Below are positions 50,640 through 60,297 of a DNA stretch of 64,000 nt, piece by piece. The DNA is from Solirubrobacterales bacterium (GTDB lineage Bacteria > Actinomycetota > Thermoleophilia > Solirubrobacterales > Solirubrobacteraceae): positions 1 through 64,000 of the forward strand of contig JAFAYV010000075.1 in assembly GCA_019240115.1 (NCBI GenBank), written 5' to 3'. The notes under the pieces are model-generated. The model ran no database searches. It had not been told where the DNA came from and saw only the letters and a program-made list of their open reading frames with translations. The translations under genes were made by a program, and so were the position numbers. Within the stretch, counting starts at the first letter, position 1; each line of letters opens with the position of its first letter.

Positions 50640-50968
50640 CGGGGACGAAGGGGCAACCCGGGCGGAGCGCGGTAGACGATCCCCGGGCGGCGATCCGCCC
50701 GCTCGGAGGCGCCTGCTCCGTCAGATCGGGACGCGATTCGTTCCATCCGATCCGCGGACCGCGTGCCGGCGTCCGTCCTGCTGGCCGCGCAGCCCGCCGG
50801 GCCCAGCCCGGCCATCACGATCGCGGCCCCGCCGCACCTCGACGTGCCCCAAGCGCGTGTGCGGGCGCGACGCCGGCCATTTGCCAACCCTCCAGGCTTT
50901 CTCGTCAAAGTTGCGCATTTCGAAGCCTTCGGGTTTCTCCTCAAAGTTGCCAACTCCAGGGACGTTGG
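50640..50968. repeat. Upstream region of the FN3 protein with paired CAACTTTGA(G/C)GAGAAA repeats
   Basis: The gap contains two copies of TTTCTC(G/C)TCAAAGTTGC at 50898-50914 and 50934-50950, framed by TTGCCAAC(CC)TCCAGG elements at both ends. Read on the minus strand, one frame gives GNFEEKPEGFEMRNFDEKAW, an almost internally repeated peptide. It may be a dispersed non-coding repeat rather than a gene. The left part overlaps possible upstream coding sequence of the NTF2-like gene. Confidence 0.5.
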
Positions 50969-53926
50969 TTGTCAGTGTTACCGACTAGTCCCCAACCGAG
51001 CGCCGCTCGCCTCGGACGAAGTCGCCCTCCCGCCGTCGCGCTGACCGGCGACTCCCGAACCCGACTGCCGAGTCGCGCAGTCAGAGCAGCGCGCGACCTG
51101 AGGCGCTGGTTCTTCTCCGCCACCGTCGTCGGGGCGATGGCGACGGGGCTGCTCGCCGCTCCGCCCGCGCTCGCCGACGTACCCGGCGGCGCGACCATGA
51201 CGTTCCCGGTGAACGCAGCCACCGGGGTGCAGCCCGGGCAACCGTTCACCTGGGCCGCGTCCCCCGGAGCGCAGGAATACTACCTCTACGTCGGCACCTC
51301 CCCAGGGGCCAAGAACCTCGTCGACTCCGGGGAGCTGACCGCGACGTCATACCAGGTCCCGCAGCTGCCGACCGGTCAGACGCTGTGGGCCCGGATCTGG
51401 ACTGAATCCGCGACTGCGTGGACCTACGAGGACGTCTCCTTCACCGCGACGGCGTTGTCCAGCTCGGTTCTGTCCTTTCCGCAAGACGGAGCCCAGGCCG
51501 TCGACACGGCCACGCCGTTCTCGTGGTACGCCGTCCCGGCCGCAACCTACTACCTCGACGTGGGTACCTCACAGGGCGCCGACGATATCGTCGACTCCGG
51601 GGAGCTGACCTCGACGTCATACCAGGTCCCGGCACTCCCCACCGGGAAGACGCTCTGGGCGCGACTCTGGACGCACGTCAACGGGACCTGGACGTACCAG
51701 GACGTGAGCTTCAGCGCCGCGGCGCCCTCGCACGCCACCTTCACATCCGTCCAGAACGGCGCAACCACGGTCGACACCTCGCAACCGCTCACGTGGAGCT
51801 CAGTTCCATCCGCGCAGGCGTACTACCTGTACGTGGGCACGAGCCAGGGATCCGATGACCTCGTCAACTCGGGAGCCATCTCGGCGACCTCGTATGACCT
51901 CCCGTCCCTCCCGGTCGGCCGGACTCTCTGGGCCCGGGTGTGGACGGAGGTCGACGGCAGCTGGAAGTACTACTCCGACGTCTCGTTCCAGGTCTCGATC
52001 TCGGCCGCCCGGCTCACGTCACCTCGACCCGGCACGACCAACTTCGATTCGCGGCAGCTGATGACCTGGAGCGCCGCACCCAACGCCGAGGGCTACTACC
52101 TGTGGGTGGGCACGCAACCCGGTACCCACGATCTCGTTGATTCAGGCTCGCTGTCAGGATCGACCCTGTCTTTCCAGCCGCCGGCGCTTCCGATCGGCCA
52201 GACGGTCTACGCCAGGCTGTTCACGGAGATCGACGGTTCCTTCAACACGTACACCGACGTCTCCTTCACGACGGCGTACAGCGCGGCTGCGCTGACCTAT
52301 CCCAACGCCGCGAACGCCGGCCCCAACCAGGACGTCAGCCGGCCCTTCACCTGGGGGCCCGTACCCGGAGCGTCCGGGTATGAGGTCTGGATCGGAACCT
52401 CACCGGGCAGCTCCGACGTGAGGGACTCCGGCCTGCTATCGCAGCCGTCGTACGCGACCGGAGCGCTGCCCGTGGGCGAACGGCTCTGGGCCCGCGTCTG
52501 GACTCTGGCCGACGGGGTCTGGGTCTACAGCCCCGACGTGCCCTTCTCGGCCGCCGCGATGATCACGGCTCCCTCGCAGCAGGCGACAGCAGTCGATCCC
52601 AACCAGCCCATCGGGTGGGCTCCGGGGGCGGTTCTGGACGGCAAACAGCCAACCTATGAACTGATGCTCGGGACCACCCCGGGTGGTTCGGACCTTCTCG
52701 ACCGCTCGTCGCTCTCCACGACGTCGCTGAGGGTCCCGCCGTCGGCGTTGCCAGCAGGCGGCCCCATCTATGCCAGAGTCATCTACCACCTGGGGGACGG
52801 GACCGAGCGCCGGACGGACACGGCCTTCGCCGTCGCCGGCAGCGACGTCCGACCGGCGCAGATGAGCTGGGGACCGGACGGTGCCGACGCAGTCGATACG
52901 AGCCTCCCGTTCACCTGGACATCGACCGACCTCGCCCAAGCCTACCGTCTGCGAATTCTCGACGGCAACGGCTCCGCCGTCGCCGACTCGGGGGTCATCC
53001 ACGTGCCCGAGTACTTCGACGAGGCGTTGCCGACCGGGAGCTACACCGCCGAGCTGGGGACCGAACTCGCCGGCGCCTGGCAGACGACCACCTCCACCTT
53101 CACGGTGACGCACAGCGGCCGCTCGGCGTCCACCGAGATCGACGCCGCACACTGGGCGACCAACTACGTCCGCCACATGGCTGACGTCGACGACTTCGCC
53201 TACGCGTGGACCGAGCTGTTCGCATCCGACAACGCTACGGATGCCCCGATCTACACCCTGTGTGGCAACTACTCGATCGAGCTTCTCGACATCCTCAGGG
53301 AAATGAACGTCGCCGGCTCCCTCCCGTCCTCAGAGCAACCACAGCGCCTCGAGGTCAGCTTCATCTCGAACGACTACGACGACCACGTCCTCGTCAACTT
53401 CTGGGACAGCGACGACTCGGACTGGATCGTGCTGGACCCGACGGTCGACATCGCGATGAAGCGAGCCAGTGACGGTCACTGGGCCACGGCAACGGACGCC
53501 AGCGCCGCGACGCGCCGGCAGGACTGGTCTGCGATCCAGTATGTCCCACTTGGGGACTTCGGCTTCAGGCTCGCCCAAGCCTACTATCTCGACTACCCGT
53601 TGCTGTTTCTCAACGCGCCGGCGACCGCCGTCGGCACCGGCGCTGACCCGACCCCGTACCTGACGCTTCAGAGCGCGCCTCCGTCGGGCAAACAGGGCGT
53701 CTACCTTCTGCAGGCCGAGCAGGCCCAGACCCCCGTGACCGTCGACGGCCAGGCGGAAACGCAGGACACCGGCTTTGTCGATGGCTACGGGATCGTGTTC
53801 GGTGCCGCCACCCTGGCGCTGACGCCGGGGCAGAGCACCGGGGTGAAGATCTACACGCCCAACCGATATGTCTTCACGGCCGACTCGGCGCCCTCGGCGA
53901 CCGCGACGCCGCAGGAGAGCGGCTGA
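50969..53926 (+). CDS. Secreted protein with seven FN3-like repeats and a transglutaminase-like domain
   Basis: The 985-residue protein has a signal peptide (WFFSATVVGAMATGLLAAPPALA, cleavage near residue 70). Seven repeats of about 85-95 residues cover roughly residues 75-710, each with a T(W/F)...YYL.VGTSPG..DLVDSG....TSY...LP.G.TLWAR.WT core, progressively diverged. A C-terminal domain of about 260 residues has Cys765 in TLCGNYSIEL, His806 in YDDHVLVNFWD and Asp823 in WIVLDPTVD, the order and spacing of a transglutaminase-like triad. It could crosslink or cleave surface polymers, or bind the polysaccharide. TTG 50969 has AGGGA 6 nt upstream; GTG 50975 is an alternative. It lies in the middle of the polysaccharide locus, apparently as its own unit. 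Confidence 0.88.
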   Translation: MSVLPTSPQPSAARLGRSRPPAVALTGDSRTRLPSRAVRAARDLRRWFFSATVVGAMATGLLAAPPALADVPGGATMTFPVNAATGVQPGQPFTWAASPGAQEYYLYVGTSPGAKNLVDSGELTATSYQVPQLPTGQTLWARIWTESATAWTYEDVSFTATALSSSVLSFPQDGAQAVDTATPFSWYAVPAATYYLDVGTSQGADDIVDSGELTSTSYQVPALPTGKTLWARLWTHVNGTWTYQDVSFSAAAPSHATFTSVQNGATTVDTSQPLTWSSVPSAQAYYLYVGTSQGSDDLVNSGAISATSYDLPSLPVGRTLWARVWTEVDGSWKYYSDVSFQVSISAARLTSPRPGTTNFDSRQLMTWSAAPNAEGYYLWVGTQPGTHDLVDSGSLSGSTLSFQPPALPIGQTVYARLFTEIDGSFNTYTDVSFTTAYSAAALTYPNAANAGPNQDVSRPFTWGPVPGASGYEVWIGTSPGSSDVRDSGLLSQPSYATGALPVGERLWARVWTLADGVWVYSPDVPFSAAAMITAPSQQATAVDPNQPIGWAPGAVLDGKQPTYELMLGTTPGGSDLLDRSSLSTTSLRVPPSALPAGGPIYARVIYHLGDGTERRTDTAFAVAGSDVRPAQMSWGPDGADAVDTSLPFTWTSTDLAQAYRLRILDGNGSAVADSGVIHVPEYFDEALPTGSYTAELGTELAGAWQTTTSTFTVTHSGRSASTEIDAAHWATNYVRHMADVDDFAYAWTELFASDNATDAPIYTLCGNYSIELLDILREMNVAGSLPSSEQPQRLEVSFISNDYDDHVLVNFWDSDDSDWIVLDPTVDIAMKRASDGHWATATDASAATRRQDWSAIQYVPLGDFGFRLAQAYYLDYPLLFLNAPATAVGTGADPTPYLTLQSAPPSGKQGVYLLQAEQAQTPVTVDGQAETQDTGFVDGYGIVFGAATLALTPGQSTGVKIYTPNRYVFTADSAPSATATPQESG

Positions 53927-54061
53927 AGCCGCGACGGTTCCGCCCGTCGAGATCGGACGAGCCCCGAGCGCGGACCGGTGGCGAGCAAAGATCCGCCTGC
54001 GTCGCCGCGGCACACGGGGTTGATCGTCCGCGGCGGCTGCTGTACAGGCGCAGGAACGGCC

Positions 54062-54914
54062 GTGCCTGTCAGCCCGACCAAGCCCACCCACTACCGGCAG
54101 GATGCCAAGCTGGCCGCCGTCGATCAGTGGACGCACGATCCGTGTGGTCCGGAGGTGCGAGCCGAGCCCGGGGTCGCGACGTCACTTCGAGGCGCTCGAC
54201 GCCGGCCGACAGGCGTACGCCCCGTGGATGCCGGAGCTGCTCGGTTATGAGTCCACCGCAGGAATGCGGGTGCTCGACGTCGGCTGCGGGCAGGGAATCG
54301 ACGTGGTCCGCTACGCGAGCGCCGGTGCCGACACCACGGGCGTCGACCTCACCGCAGATCACGTGGAGCTGGCCCGAGCCCACGTCTCCGCGATGGGCCT
54401 CACGGCGACGCTGCTCCAAGGCGACGCCGAGGCGCTGCCCTTCGCCGACGGGGCGTTCGACGCGGCCAGCAGCAACGGGGTGCGGCACCACGCCCGAACA
54501 TTGCCCGCGGCACTGCGCGAGATCCGTCGCGTGCTGGCGCCGGGAGGAGAGGCTCGGGTCATCGTGTACAACCGCGCCTCGGCCTACTTCTGGCTGACCC
54601 TGATGTTCGGCTACGGCCTCGGCCGCGGCCTCCTCATTCGGGAGCGCGGGAGCGTGGAGGGAGTCGCGGCGTGGATCGTCGAACGACCGAGCGTCGGCGC
54701 TCGGCCACTGGTCCGCTTCTATTCGCTCCGGCGACCGCGGCGATGTTCACAGCGGCGGGATTCATCGGCGTGCGCACCGAGATTCGCCAGTTCGATCCGA
54801 CGGCGAGTTCCTGACGAGTGGATCGTCAGCCCGCGGCTGGCCGGCTGGCTTGACGCACGCGTTGGCTACTACGTGATCGGCATGGCCGAGTCGCCGGCGC
54901 GCGCGGCGACGTAG
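54062..54914 (+). pseudogene. Class I SAM-dependent methyltransferase with three frameshifts
   Basis: GTG 54062 (AGGA upstream) starts PVSPTKPTHYRQDAKLAAV and DQWTHDPCGPEVRAEPG, a known start of this methyltransferase type. At the GGGG run near 54177 the frame changes and continues SRRHFEALDAGRQAYAPWMP, the SAM motif MRVLDVGCGQGIDVVRYASAG and YNRASAYFWLTLMFGYGLGRG. Near 54724 it shifts again (the expected PATAAMFTAAGFIGV is in another frame) and near 54810 it returns with PDEWIVSPRLAGWLDARVGYYVIGMAES. Either this gene is decayed or the sequence has indel errors. It would methylate a sugar or lipid of the locus. The 3' end overlaps the convergent methyltransferase by 46 bp. Confidence 0.75.
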
Positions 54915-55717
54915 AAGCCGGACGAGACACGCGGGAAGCGTCGCCCGAGCCGCGCGTTCGCGCGCTCCACGCGGCGGCTTCCGCCGCACAGGAGCTCGGT
55001 CAGGGGCCCACAGCACATCACCGACCCGCGAGCGTCCGTCACCTCGAACCCTGCCGCGGTTAGCCACCGCGACAGGCCGCTGAGGGTGAACCTGCGCACG
55101 TGCGGGGAGGACGACAGAGTGTTCGGCACCGGACTCGTGGTCGCGCCGGAAACCACGAGTTGCTTGAGGCGGCGGAGCGCGGGGGCGAGGCGGGTGCGTT
55201 CGATCAGCAGGTCCAACCTGGCCCACCGCCACACGGCCGCGTCGAGCTCGAACCACCCGTAGCCGTTGGGAGTCGTGACCAGGAGCAGGCCACCGGGGTT
55301 GAGCTTCACGCGGATCGTCTCGAGCATCTCGCGCAACTCGCGATCCCCGAGATGCTCGAGCAGCTCCGAGGCGATCACCGCGTCGTAGCGGCCGTCCAGG
55401 TCACGGAGGTCGACGGCACGCAACGCCGCGGGTGGAGCATCGTGCTCACTGAAGATCCCCTGCCCAGCCGTGATCGAAGGCTCGTCCAGGTCGACTCCGG
55501 CAACGTCCACACCGGCTCGCAGCAAGGGAAGCGTCACTCCCCATCCGGTCCCGCAGCCCACCTCGACGACGCGCATGCCGGACTCGATCTGGCCGAGCAT
55601 CCACGTGATTCTCTCCGGGTGCGGGAAGGCGCCTAGGCCGGGACGAGGACGGCGAGGCCGCATTCGCCGGCACGCGCTGCCAGCTGCCCGGGCAACCGGC
55701 GATAGCACCGTAGACAT
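54869..55717 (-). CDS. Class I SAM-dependent methyltransferase
   Basis: The 282-residue protein has the SAM-binding motif GMRVVEVGCGTGWGVTLPLLRAGVDVAGVDLDE, the acidic VIASELLEHLGDRELREMLE (motif post-I/II) and VKLNPGGLLLVTTPNGYGWFELD, with an all-helical C-terminal part. It resembles methyltransferases of polysaccharide and secondary metabolite loci. ATG 55717 has TAGGAGG upstream, and the frame continues far beyond without need. It starts 36 bp after the Wzx-like gene on the same strand, probably one operon. The substrate is not evident. Confidence 0.85.
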   Translation of the reverse strand: MSTVLSPVARAAGSACRRMRPRRPRPGLGAFPHPERITWMLGQIESGMRVVEVGCGTGWGVTLPLLRAGVDVAGVDLDEPSITAGQGIFSEHDAPPAALRAVDLRDLDGRYDAVIASELLEHLGDRELREMLETIRVKLNPGGLLLVTTPNGYGWFELDAAVWRWARLDLLIERTRLAPALRRLKQLVVSGATTSPVPNTLSSSPHVRRFTLSGLSRWLTAAGFEVTDARGSVMCCGPLTELLCGGSRRVERANARLGRRFPRVSSGFYVAARAGDSAMPIT

Positions 55718-55752
55718 CGTTCGCCTCCTATCGAGTGGTTGACAGCGCGTCT

Positions 55753-57090
55753 CTACGCAAGCGCCGATGTTCGGCTGCGCTTGTAGTAATGCACATGCGC
55801 GACGAGGTTGGCGAAGAGGGCAACCGCGCTCGCCCATGCCGCCCCGGTGGCGCCGAACGGTGGGATGAGCCCAAGGTTCAGCACAAGGTTGCTGACCGTC
55901 AGAACGGAGGCTGCGTTGCGCAACTCGCGGCCTCTGCCTTGAGCGGACAGGAAGCTGTTGAAGACGGAAGTCGGTCCGCGCAGGGCGGCGGCTATCGCGA
56001 GCGGAATCACGTAGGCGCTGGCGTCCGCGTACGACCGCGGGAACAAGACGGCGAGAAACGGCCCCGTGAGCGCCCACGTCGCCGTCACGCCGACGACGCT
56101 GATCGCACAGGACGATAGGAGCCACCGCCGGGGAATCTCGTTGCTCGTGACCATGCGGCCGAACAGCGCGTTTCCCAGGCCCACGCTGGGAGTCGCGATC
56201 GTGCTCGCGATCGCGCCGGCCAGCACGTAGAGCCCGACGGTCTTGGCGTCAGCGAAACCGCCGAGCATCAAGATGTCCATCTGATAGGTACCGATTGCCA
56301 GCACACGCCCGACGTAGACCCCGAAGCCATAGGTCCGCGCCTGCTCGACGAACGAGCGCATGTGCGTGCGGAGGTTTCGGAATACGGGCCTGATGAGAAT
56401 CGCCACGGGCAGGTAGCCGAGCAGCATCGATCCGGAGGCGATCACGAGGGCGACCGGTGGCGAGAGATGGGCCCCGAGCGCGATCAGTACCCCCAGAACG
56501 ATCGCCAGCAGGCCGCTGCCGACCGGAACCGACGCCGAGTAGAGGTGGAGCCGGTCAGCCCCCTGACACAGAAAGACGGCGATCGTCGTGAACGGGTACA
56601 CGACCGCGAACCCGGCGCTGACCCTCAACGCCAGCCCCGCATGGACCGAGAACACCGAGTCCACGAGCAGCGACGAACCGAATACCGCGAGAGCGAACCC
56701 CACCGCCACCGGCACATAGAGCGCGAGTGCCGCTCCGATGATCTCGCGGCGCGCCGAGACCTCCTTGGTCGCCAGTCTCGCCACCGGCAAGAAGAGGCCG
56801 AACTCGAACAGCATCCCGCCGATCTGGAGGAATGTCTGCGCAAAGGAGTAGCTGCCGAATGCGACCACGGACATCAGGTGAGCGAGCAGCACGAGCGTGA
56901 TCCCGTTCAGCAGGCTCCCGCCGATCGCGGTGGCAGTGAAGAACGCCGCCTGGAGCGCGTCGCGGGACTGGAGCACGCGAGCCAGCGTCCGCGACGCCCG
57001 ACCTTGCTGTGACAGCTTCGAGGTGAGTCGCGCGAGAGGTGTAGAGTCCGAGCGCGGCTCGGAGAATTGCAGTGCTGGGGGTCCTGACAT
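55753..57090 (-). CDS. Polysaccharide flippase (Wzx-like, MATE/MVF superfamily)
   Basis: The 445-residue membrane protein has about 12-14 helices, beginning with QAAFFTATAIGGSLLNGITLVLLAHLMSVVAFGSYSFAQTF, the typical polysaccharide biosynthesis (Polysacc_synt) start, and VYVGRVLAIGTYQMDILMLGGFADAKTVGLYVLAGAI in the middle. It flips lipid-linked repeat units to the outer face of the membrane. ATG 57090 has GGAGG about 12 nt upstream; an ATG at 57171 would add 27 basic residues. It is divergent from the Wzy-like gene, leaving about 55 bp. Confidence 0.88.
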   Translation of the reverse strand: MSGPPALQFSEPRSDSTPLARLTSKLSQQGRASRTLARVLQSRDALQAAFFTATAIGGSLLNGITLVLLAHLMSVVAFGSYSFAQTFLQIGGMLFEFGLFLPVARLATKEVSARREIIGAALALYVPVAVGFALAVFGSSLLVDSVFSVHAGLALRVSAGFAVVYPFTTIAVFLCQGADRLHLYSASVPVGSGLLAIVLGVLIALGAHLSPPVALVIASGSMLLGYLPVAILIRPVFRNLRTHMRSFVEQARTYGFGVYVGRVLAIGTYQMDILMLGGFADAKTVGLYVLAGAIASTIATPSVGLGNALFGRMVTSNEIPRRWLLSSCAISVVGVTATWALTGPFLAVLFPRSYADASAYVIPLAIAAALRGPTSVFNSFLSAQGRGRELRNAASVLTVSNLVLNLGLIPPFGATGAAWASAVALFANLVAHVHYYKRSRTSALA

Positions 57091-57145
57091 GGTAAGAATC
57101 GACCTCCGGCCAGGTCGTTGCTGCCAAAGTAACCGCGCGCCGCGG

Positions 57146-58648
57146 ATGACCGAGCCACCCACCATGATCAAAGCTCACCAACCCGACCTGATGGTGACCA
57201 ATGCCCGTCAGGGCGAGCTGTTACGGAGCGCCCTGCTGAGCGCCGGCGTGGTCGGTTGTGCGGTGCTGCTCGGCGCCACGATCGCGAGAGGCCACATCTA
57301 CCTGGCGGTGGCCGGCGGGCTCGCCGCCGTCGTTCCGGTGGTGGTCACGGTCAAGGCGCTGGGCCCCAAGGCGCTGAGGTGGTGGGTGGTGGCCGGAGTG
57401 ATCGCCTATCCGTTCCTCCGTTACCCCTCCCGTCACTCACAGCTGACCTTCGACCGCGTGTGGATCCTGGGGCTCGGTGGTGCGATGTGCGCATCGGCAG
57501 CACCGGCGATCCGGCGCTCACCGGCGAGCCGGCGCGTCGCCGTCTGGATCATTGCGCTCGCCGCGGTGCTGCTGCTGCGCGGGCTCACGACGCCGGTGAG
57601 CAGGAATTACGCGATCGGCATTGCCCTCGACGCCGGGGTGCTCCCCGCGATCCTGTTCTTCGCCGCGCGACGCACCGTTGTCGATCAGAAGAGTTGGGAG
57701 CGGCTGCTTTCGTCGCTCGCGCTGGCGGGTGCGATGCTGGGGCTGGTCGCCGTCGCCGAGCGTCTCCTGCACTTCCAGCTCGCGACCCTCTCCGGAGGCA
57801 GCGCGACCCCCGCGGCTGACGTCGGGGCACGCGTATCCGGTCCGTACTCCACCGACGATGCCCTGGCGGTCTCGCTCCTGATGTGCCTCGCGGCGACGAT
57901 CCTGTGGATCCAGCTGGAGGCCCGAGTGCGATGGAGGATCGGCGCGCTGGTCGTCATGCTGGAACTGGCGGGGATCACGTTCACGTTCTTTCGGGGAGCC
58001 TGGATCGGGGTGCTGGTCGTGATCATCGTGGGCGTTGGCCTACGACCGCGCAGGTACGCGCGTCTGCTCGGGACGATCGCGATGGTCGGAGTGGTCGCAG
58101 GTGTGCTGCTGCTACGAGCCGCGGATAGCAGCGGCCTCTCCGAGCGCATCAACAACACGCAGAACATCAGCGGCCGGGCTGCGACCTATCAGCAGGCCAT
58201 CGAGCTGTTCAGGCTCCACCCGGTGTTCGGCGTCGGCCTCGGTCAGTACTCGGTGGCCTCCCTGCAACAGCTCCCGCCGAGTTCGGTGCAAGGCGTGAGC
58301 GCCGTCGCGTTTCCCCACGACTCCTACCTCGAGGCGATGACCGAGGGCGGCCTCCTGGTGGCAATCCCGCTCTTCGGTCTCACCCTCGCGGCGGCGATGA
58401 TGATCCGGGAGTACCGGTTGCGCGGACGAGCGCGCCGAGAGGATGTCTTGACCGGGGCGATGATCACCGGCGCGGCGCTCGCCTACTTCCTGATGTCGCT
58501 CGAGGAAGCGGTGATCACGTCCTCGACGGCCTCGAACGCATTTTTCTGGATCCTCCTCGGAGCGGTTGCGGCACGGTCGGATGCGCTCGCGGCGGACCCG
58601 CCCCCGACGCAGGCTGCGGTGGCAGTGCCAGCGGGTACCGCGGCCTGA
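57146..58648 (+). CDS. O-antigen ligase/polymerase-like (Wzy/WaaL) membrane protein
   Basis: The 500-residue protein has about 12 helices and the Wzy_C feature of a large external loop between late helices (residues about 335-395), with NNTQNISGRAATYQQAIELFRLHPVFGVGLGQY and VAFPHDSYLEAMTEGGLLVAIPLF. The GR...W..A...HPVFGVGLG.....HN.YL motif marks the family. It polymerises or transfers the flipped repeat units. ATG 57146 is chosen; ATGs at 57164 and 57191 are possible, and none has a clear ribosome site. It is coupled to the next gene by TGATG. Confidence 0.88.
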   Translation: MTEPPTMIKAHQPDLMVTNARQGELLRSALLSAGVVGCAVLLGATIARGHIYLAVAGGLAAVVPVVVTVKALGPKALRWWVVAGVIAYPFLRYPSRHSQLTFDRVWILGLGGAMCASAAPAIRRSPASRRVAVWIIALAAVLLLRGLTTPVSRNYAIGIALDAGVLPAILFFAARRTVVDQKSWERLLSSLALAGAMLGLVAVAERLLHFQLATLSGGSATPAADVGARVSGPYSTDDALAVSLLMCLAATILWIQLEARVRWRIGALVVMLELAGITFTFFRGAWIGVLVVIIVGVGLRPRRYARLLGTIAMVGVVAGVLLLRAADSSGLSERINNTQNISGRAATYQQAIELFRLHPVFGVGLGQYSVASLQQLPPSSVQGVSAVAFPHDSYLEAMTEGGLLVAIPLFGLTLAAAMMIREYRLRGRARREDVLTGAMITGAALAYFLMSLEEAVITSSTASNAFFWILLGAVAARSDALAADPPPTQAAVAVPAGTAA

Positions 58649-60297
58649 TGATCGCGGCGCAGCCCCGACTCGCGGTCCGCCTGTCCGGCGAACCGAATGA
58701 CGTCGAGCGTGCGCTTGCGGCGTTCGGTGTCCCAGACGTGCCGGTCGCCGGAGTCGCCGAGCTGATCACACGGGCTCTGCGCCGTGATCGCGACGTGCGC
58801 GGGAAGGACCTCGTCGTCATCGGTGACCCGCGCCGCTCCGGAATCGGAGCTTGCCCGATCAGCGCTGGTGCCGCCCTCCTGCGACCTGCGTCAGTCCTGG
58901 AGCTCGATACGACGAGCACTCGAGCGGTGCGGAGCCCGCTGGCGCGCTACCTCGCTGCGAACCTCGTGCCGGCCGTGGCTCAGCTGGCGGGCAGCAGCTT
59001 CGCCGTGGCGGCCCAGACCATGCTGGCGCAGAGTATCCGCCGGCGTTCGGCCCCGCCGCGAGCAGGAGGTCCGGAGCTGCGTCGCGTGACCTACCTGCGC
59101 CCGATCGCCGGAATCGCCGCGCGGGTTGGCGGATCAGTCACGCATGCTCACGGGGTGATCCGAGCACTTGACCAGATCGGGGTCGCCACCGAGCCGTACA
59201 CGACCGACCCCCTCATCGCCGAGACCGCCGCCACCGCTGTCGGCGGACCACCATGTCGGTGGACCGTTGTCACCGTGCCCGAGCGATTCAAGGCGCTGCC
59301 CGCCGCGGCGGCGCTCGGTGGAGACCTCGCGCTCGTCCGAGCTGCCAGCGAGGCCGCCTGCCGGTCGCAGATCGTCTACCAGCGTCACAACCGCTACTCC
59401 CTGGCGGGCGCGATCCTCGCCGCGCGCAGCGGACGACCCCTGTTCCTGGAGTACAACGGCCCAGAATCGTTCTTCGATCGCACCTGGCACAGCAACCCGC
59501 TCGGCCGGCAGCTGGAGCTGTGCGAGCGGGCGAGCTTACGCTGCGCGACGCGGGTGGTCGTCAACTCGCGGGTCGATCACGAGTCGCTGCAGGCACGGGG
59601 CGTCCCGAGCTCACGACTGATCTTCAGCCCAAACGGCGTCGACGTCGAGCGCTTCGCGCGCGGCGGCGGGCAGTCGGTCCGCCGGAGACTGGGAATCGCG
59701 GCGGCGCAGCTCGTGATCGGCTTCGTGGGGAGCTTCGGACCGTGGCACGGCGCACCAATGCTCGCACGAGCTTTCGTGGCGTTGAACGGTCGACAGCTGG
59801 ATTGCCGGCTGCTGCTCGTCGGCGATGGCCCCGAGCGACGTCAGACTTCGCAGGTCCTGGTGCACGGGGGGGTCGGCGCGCGCGCGATCTTCACGGGCTC
59901 GGTGGAGCCTGATCGCGTGGCAGCGCACCTCGACGCGTGCGACATCCTGGTCTCGCCGCATGTCGTCTTGCCGGGCGGCACCGAGTTCTTCGGCTCGCCG
60001 ACGAAGCTGTTCGAGTACATGGCGGCAGGCAAGGCGATCGTCGCCAGCGACATCGGTCAGATCGGGGAGGTCCTGGAGCACGGGGTCACCGCCCTGCTCA
60101 CTCCTCCGGGTGACGTCGCCGCGCTTGCTGAGGCGATCGGCTCTCTCTGCGGTGACCGAGAGCTCCGAGCCAGACTGGGCTCGGCGGCGCGGGAGAGAGC
60201 AGTGGCCAGGCACTCGTGGCGCCGCAATGCGCGCCACCTCGCCGAGGCCTTCGATGAAGTTCAGCGTGATCGGAGCGATCGCCCGTGTGCGGGATAG
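58648..60297 (+). CDS. GT4-family glycosyltransferase
   Basis: The 549-residue protein has an unusual N-terminal segment of about 160 residues without a clear family, then a GT-B fold: VTYLRPIAGIAARVGGSVTHAHGVIRAL, the ARSGRPLFLEYNGPESFFDRTW segment, VIGFVGSFGPWHGAPMLARAFV and the donor-binding EFFGSPTKLFEYMAAGKAIVASDIGQIGEVLEHGVTALLTPPGD with the EX7E-like pattern. It adds a sugar to the lipid-linked repeat unit. The start is in a TGATG overlap with the polymerase gene; the stop lies inside the second AsnB gene. Three genes are thus translationally linked. Confidence 0.88.
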   Translation: MIAAQPRLAVRLSGEPNDVERALAAFGVPDVPVAGVAELITRALRRDRDVRGKDLVVIGDPRRSGIGACPISAGAALLRPASVLELDTTSTRAVRSPLARYLAANLVPAVAQLAGSSFAVAAQTMLAQSIRRRSAPPRAGGPELRRVTYLRPIAGIAARVGGSVTHAHGVIRALDQIGVATEPYTTDPLIAETAATAVGGPPCRWTVVTVPERFKALPAAAALGGDLALVRAASEAACRSQIVYQRHNRYSLAGAILAARSGRPLFLEYNGPESFFDRTWHSNPLGRQLELCERASLRCATRVVVNSRVDHESLQARGVPSSRLIFSPNGVDVERFARGGGQSVRRRLGIAAAQLVIGFVGSFGPWHGAPMLARAFVALNGRQLDCRLLLVGDGPERRQTSQVLVHGGVGARAIFTGSVEPDRVAAHLDACDILVSPHVVLPGGTEFFGSPTKLFEYMAAGKAIVASDIGQIGEVLEHGVTALLTPPGDVAALAEAIGSLCGDRELRARLGSAARERAVARHSWRRNARHLAEAFDEVQRDRSDRPCAG

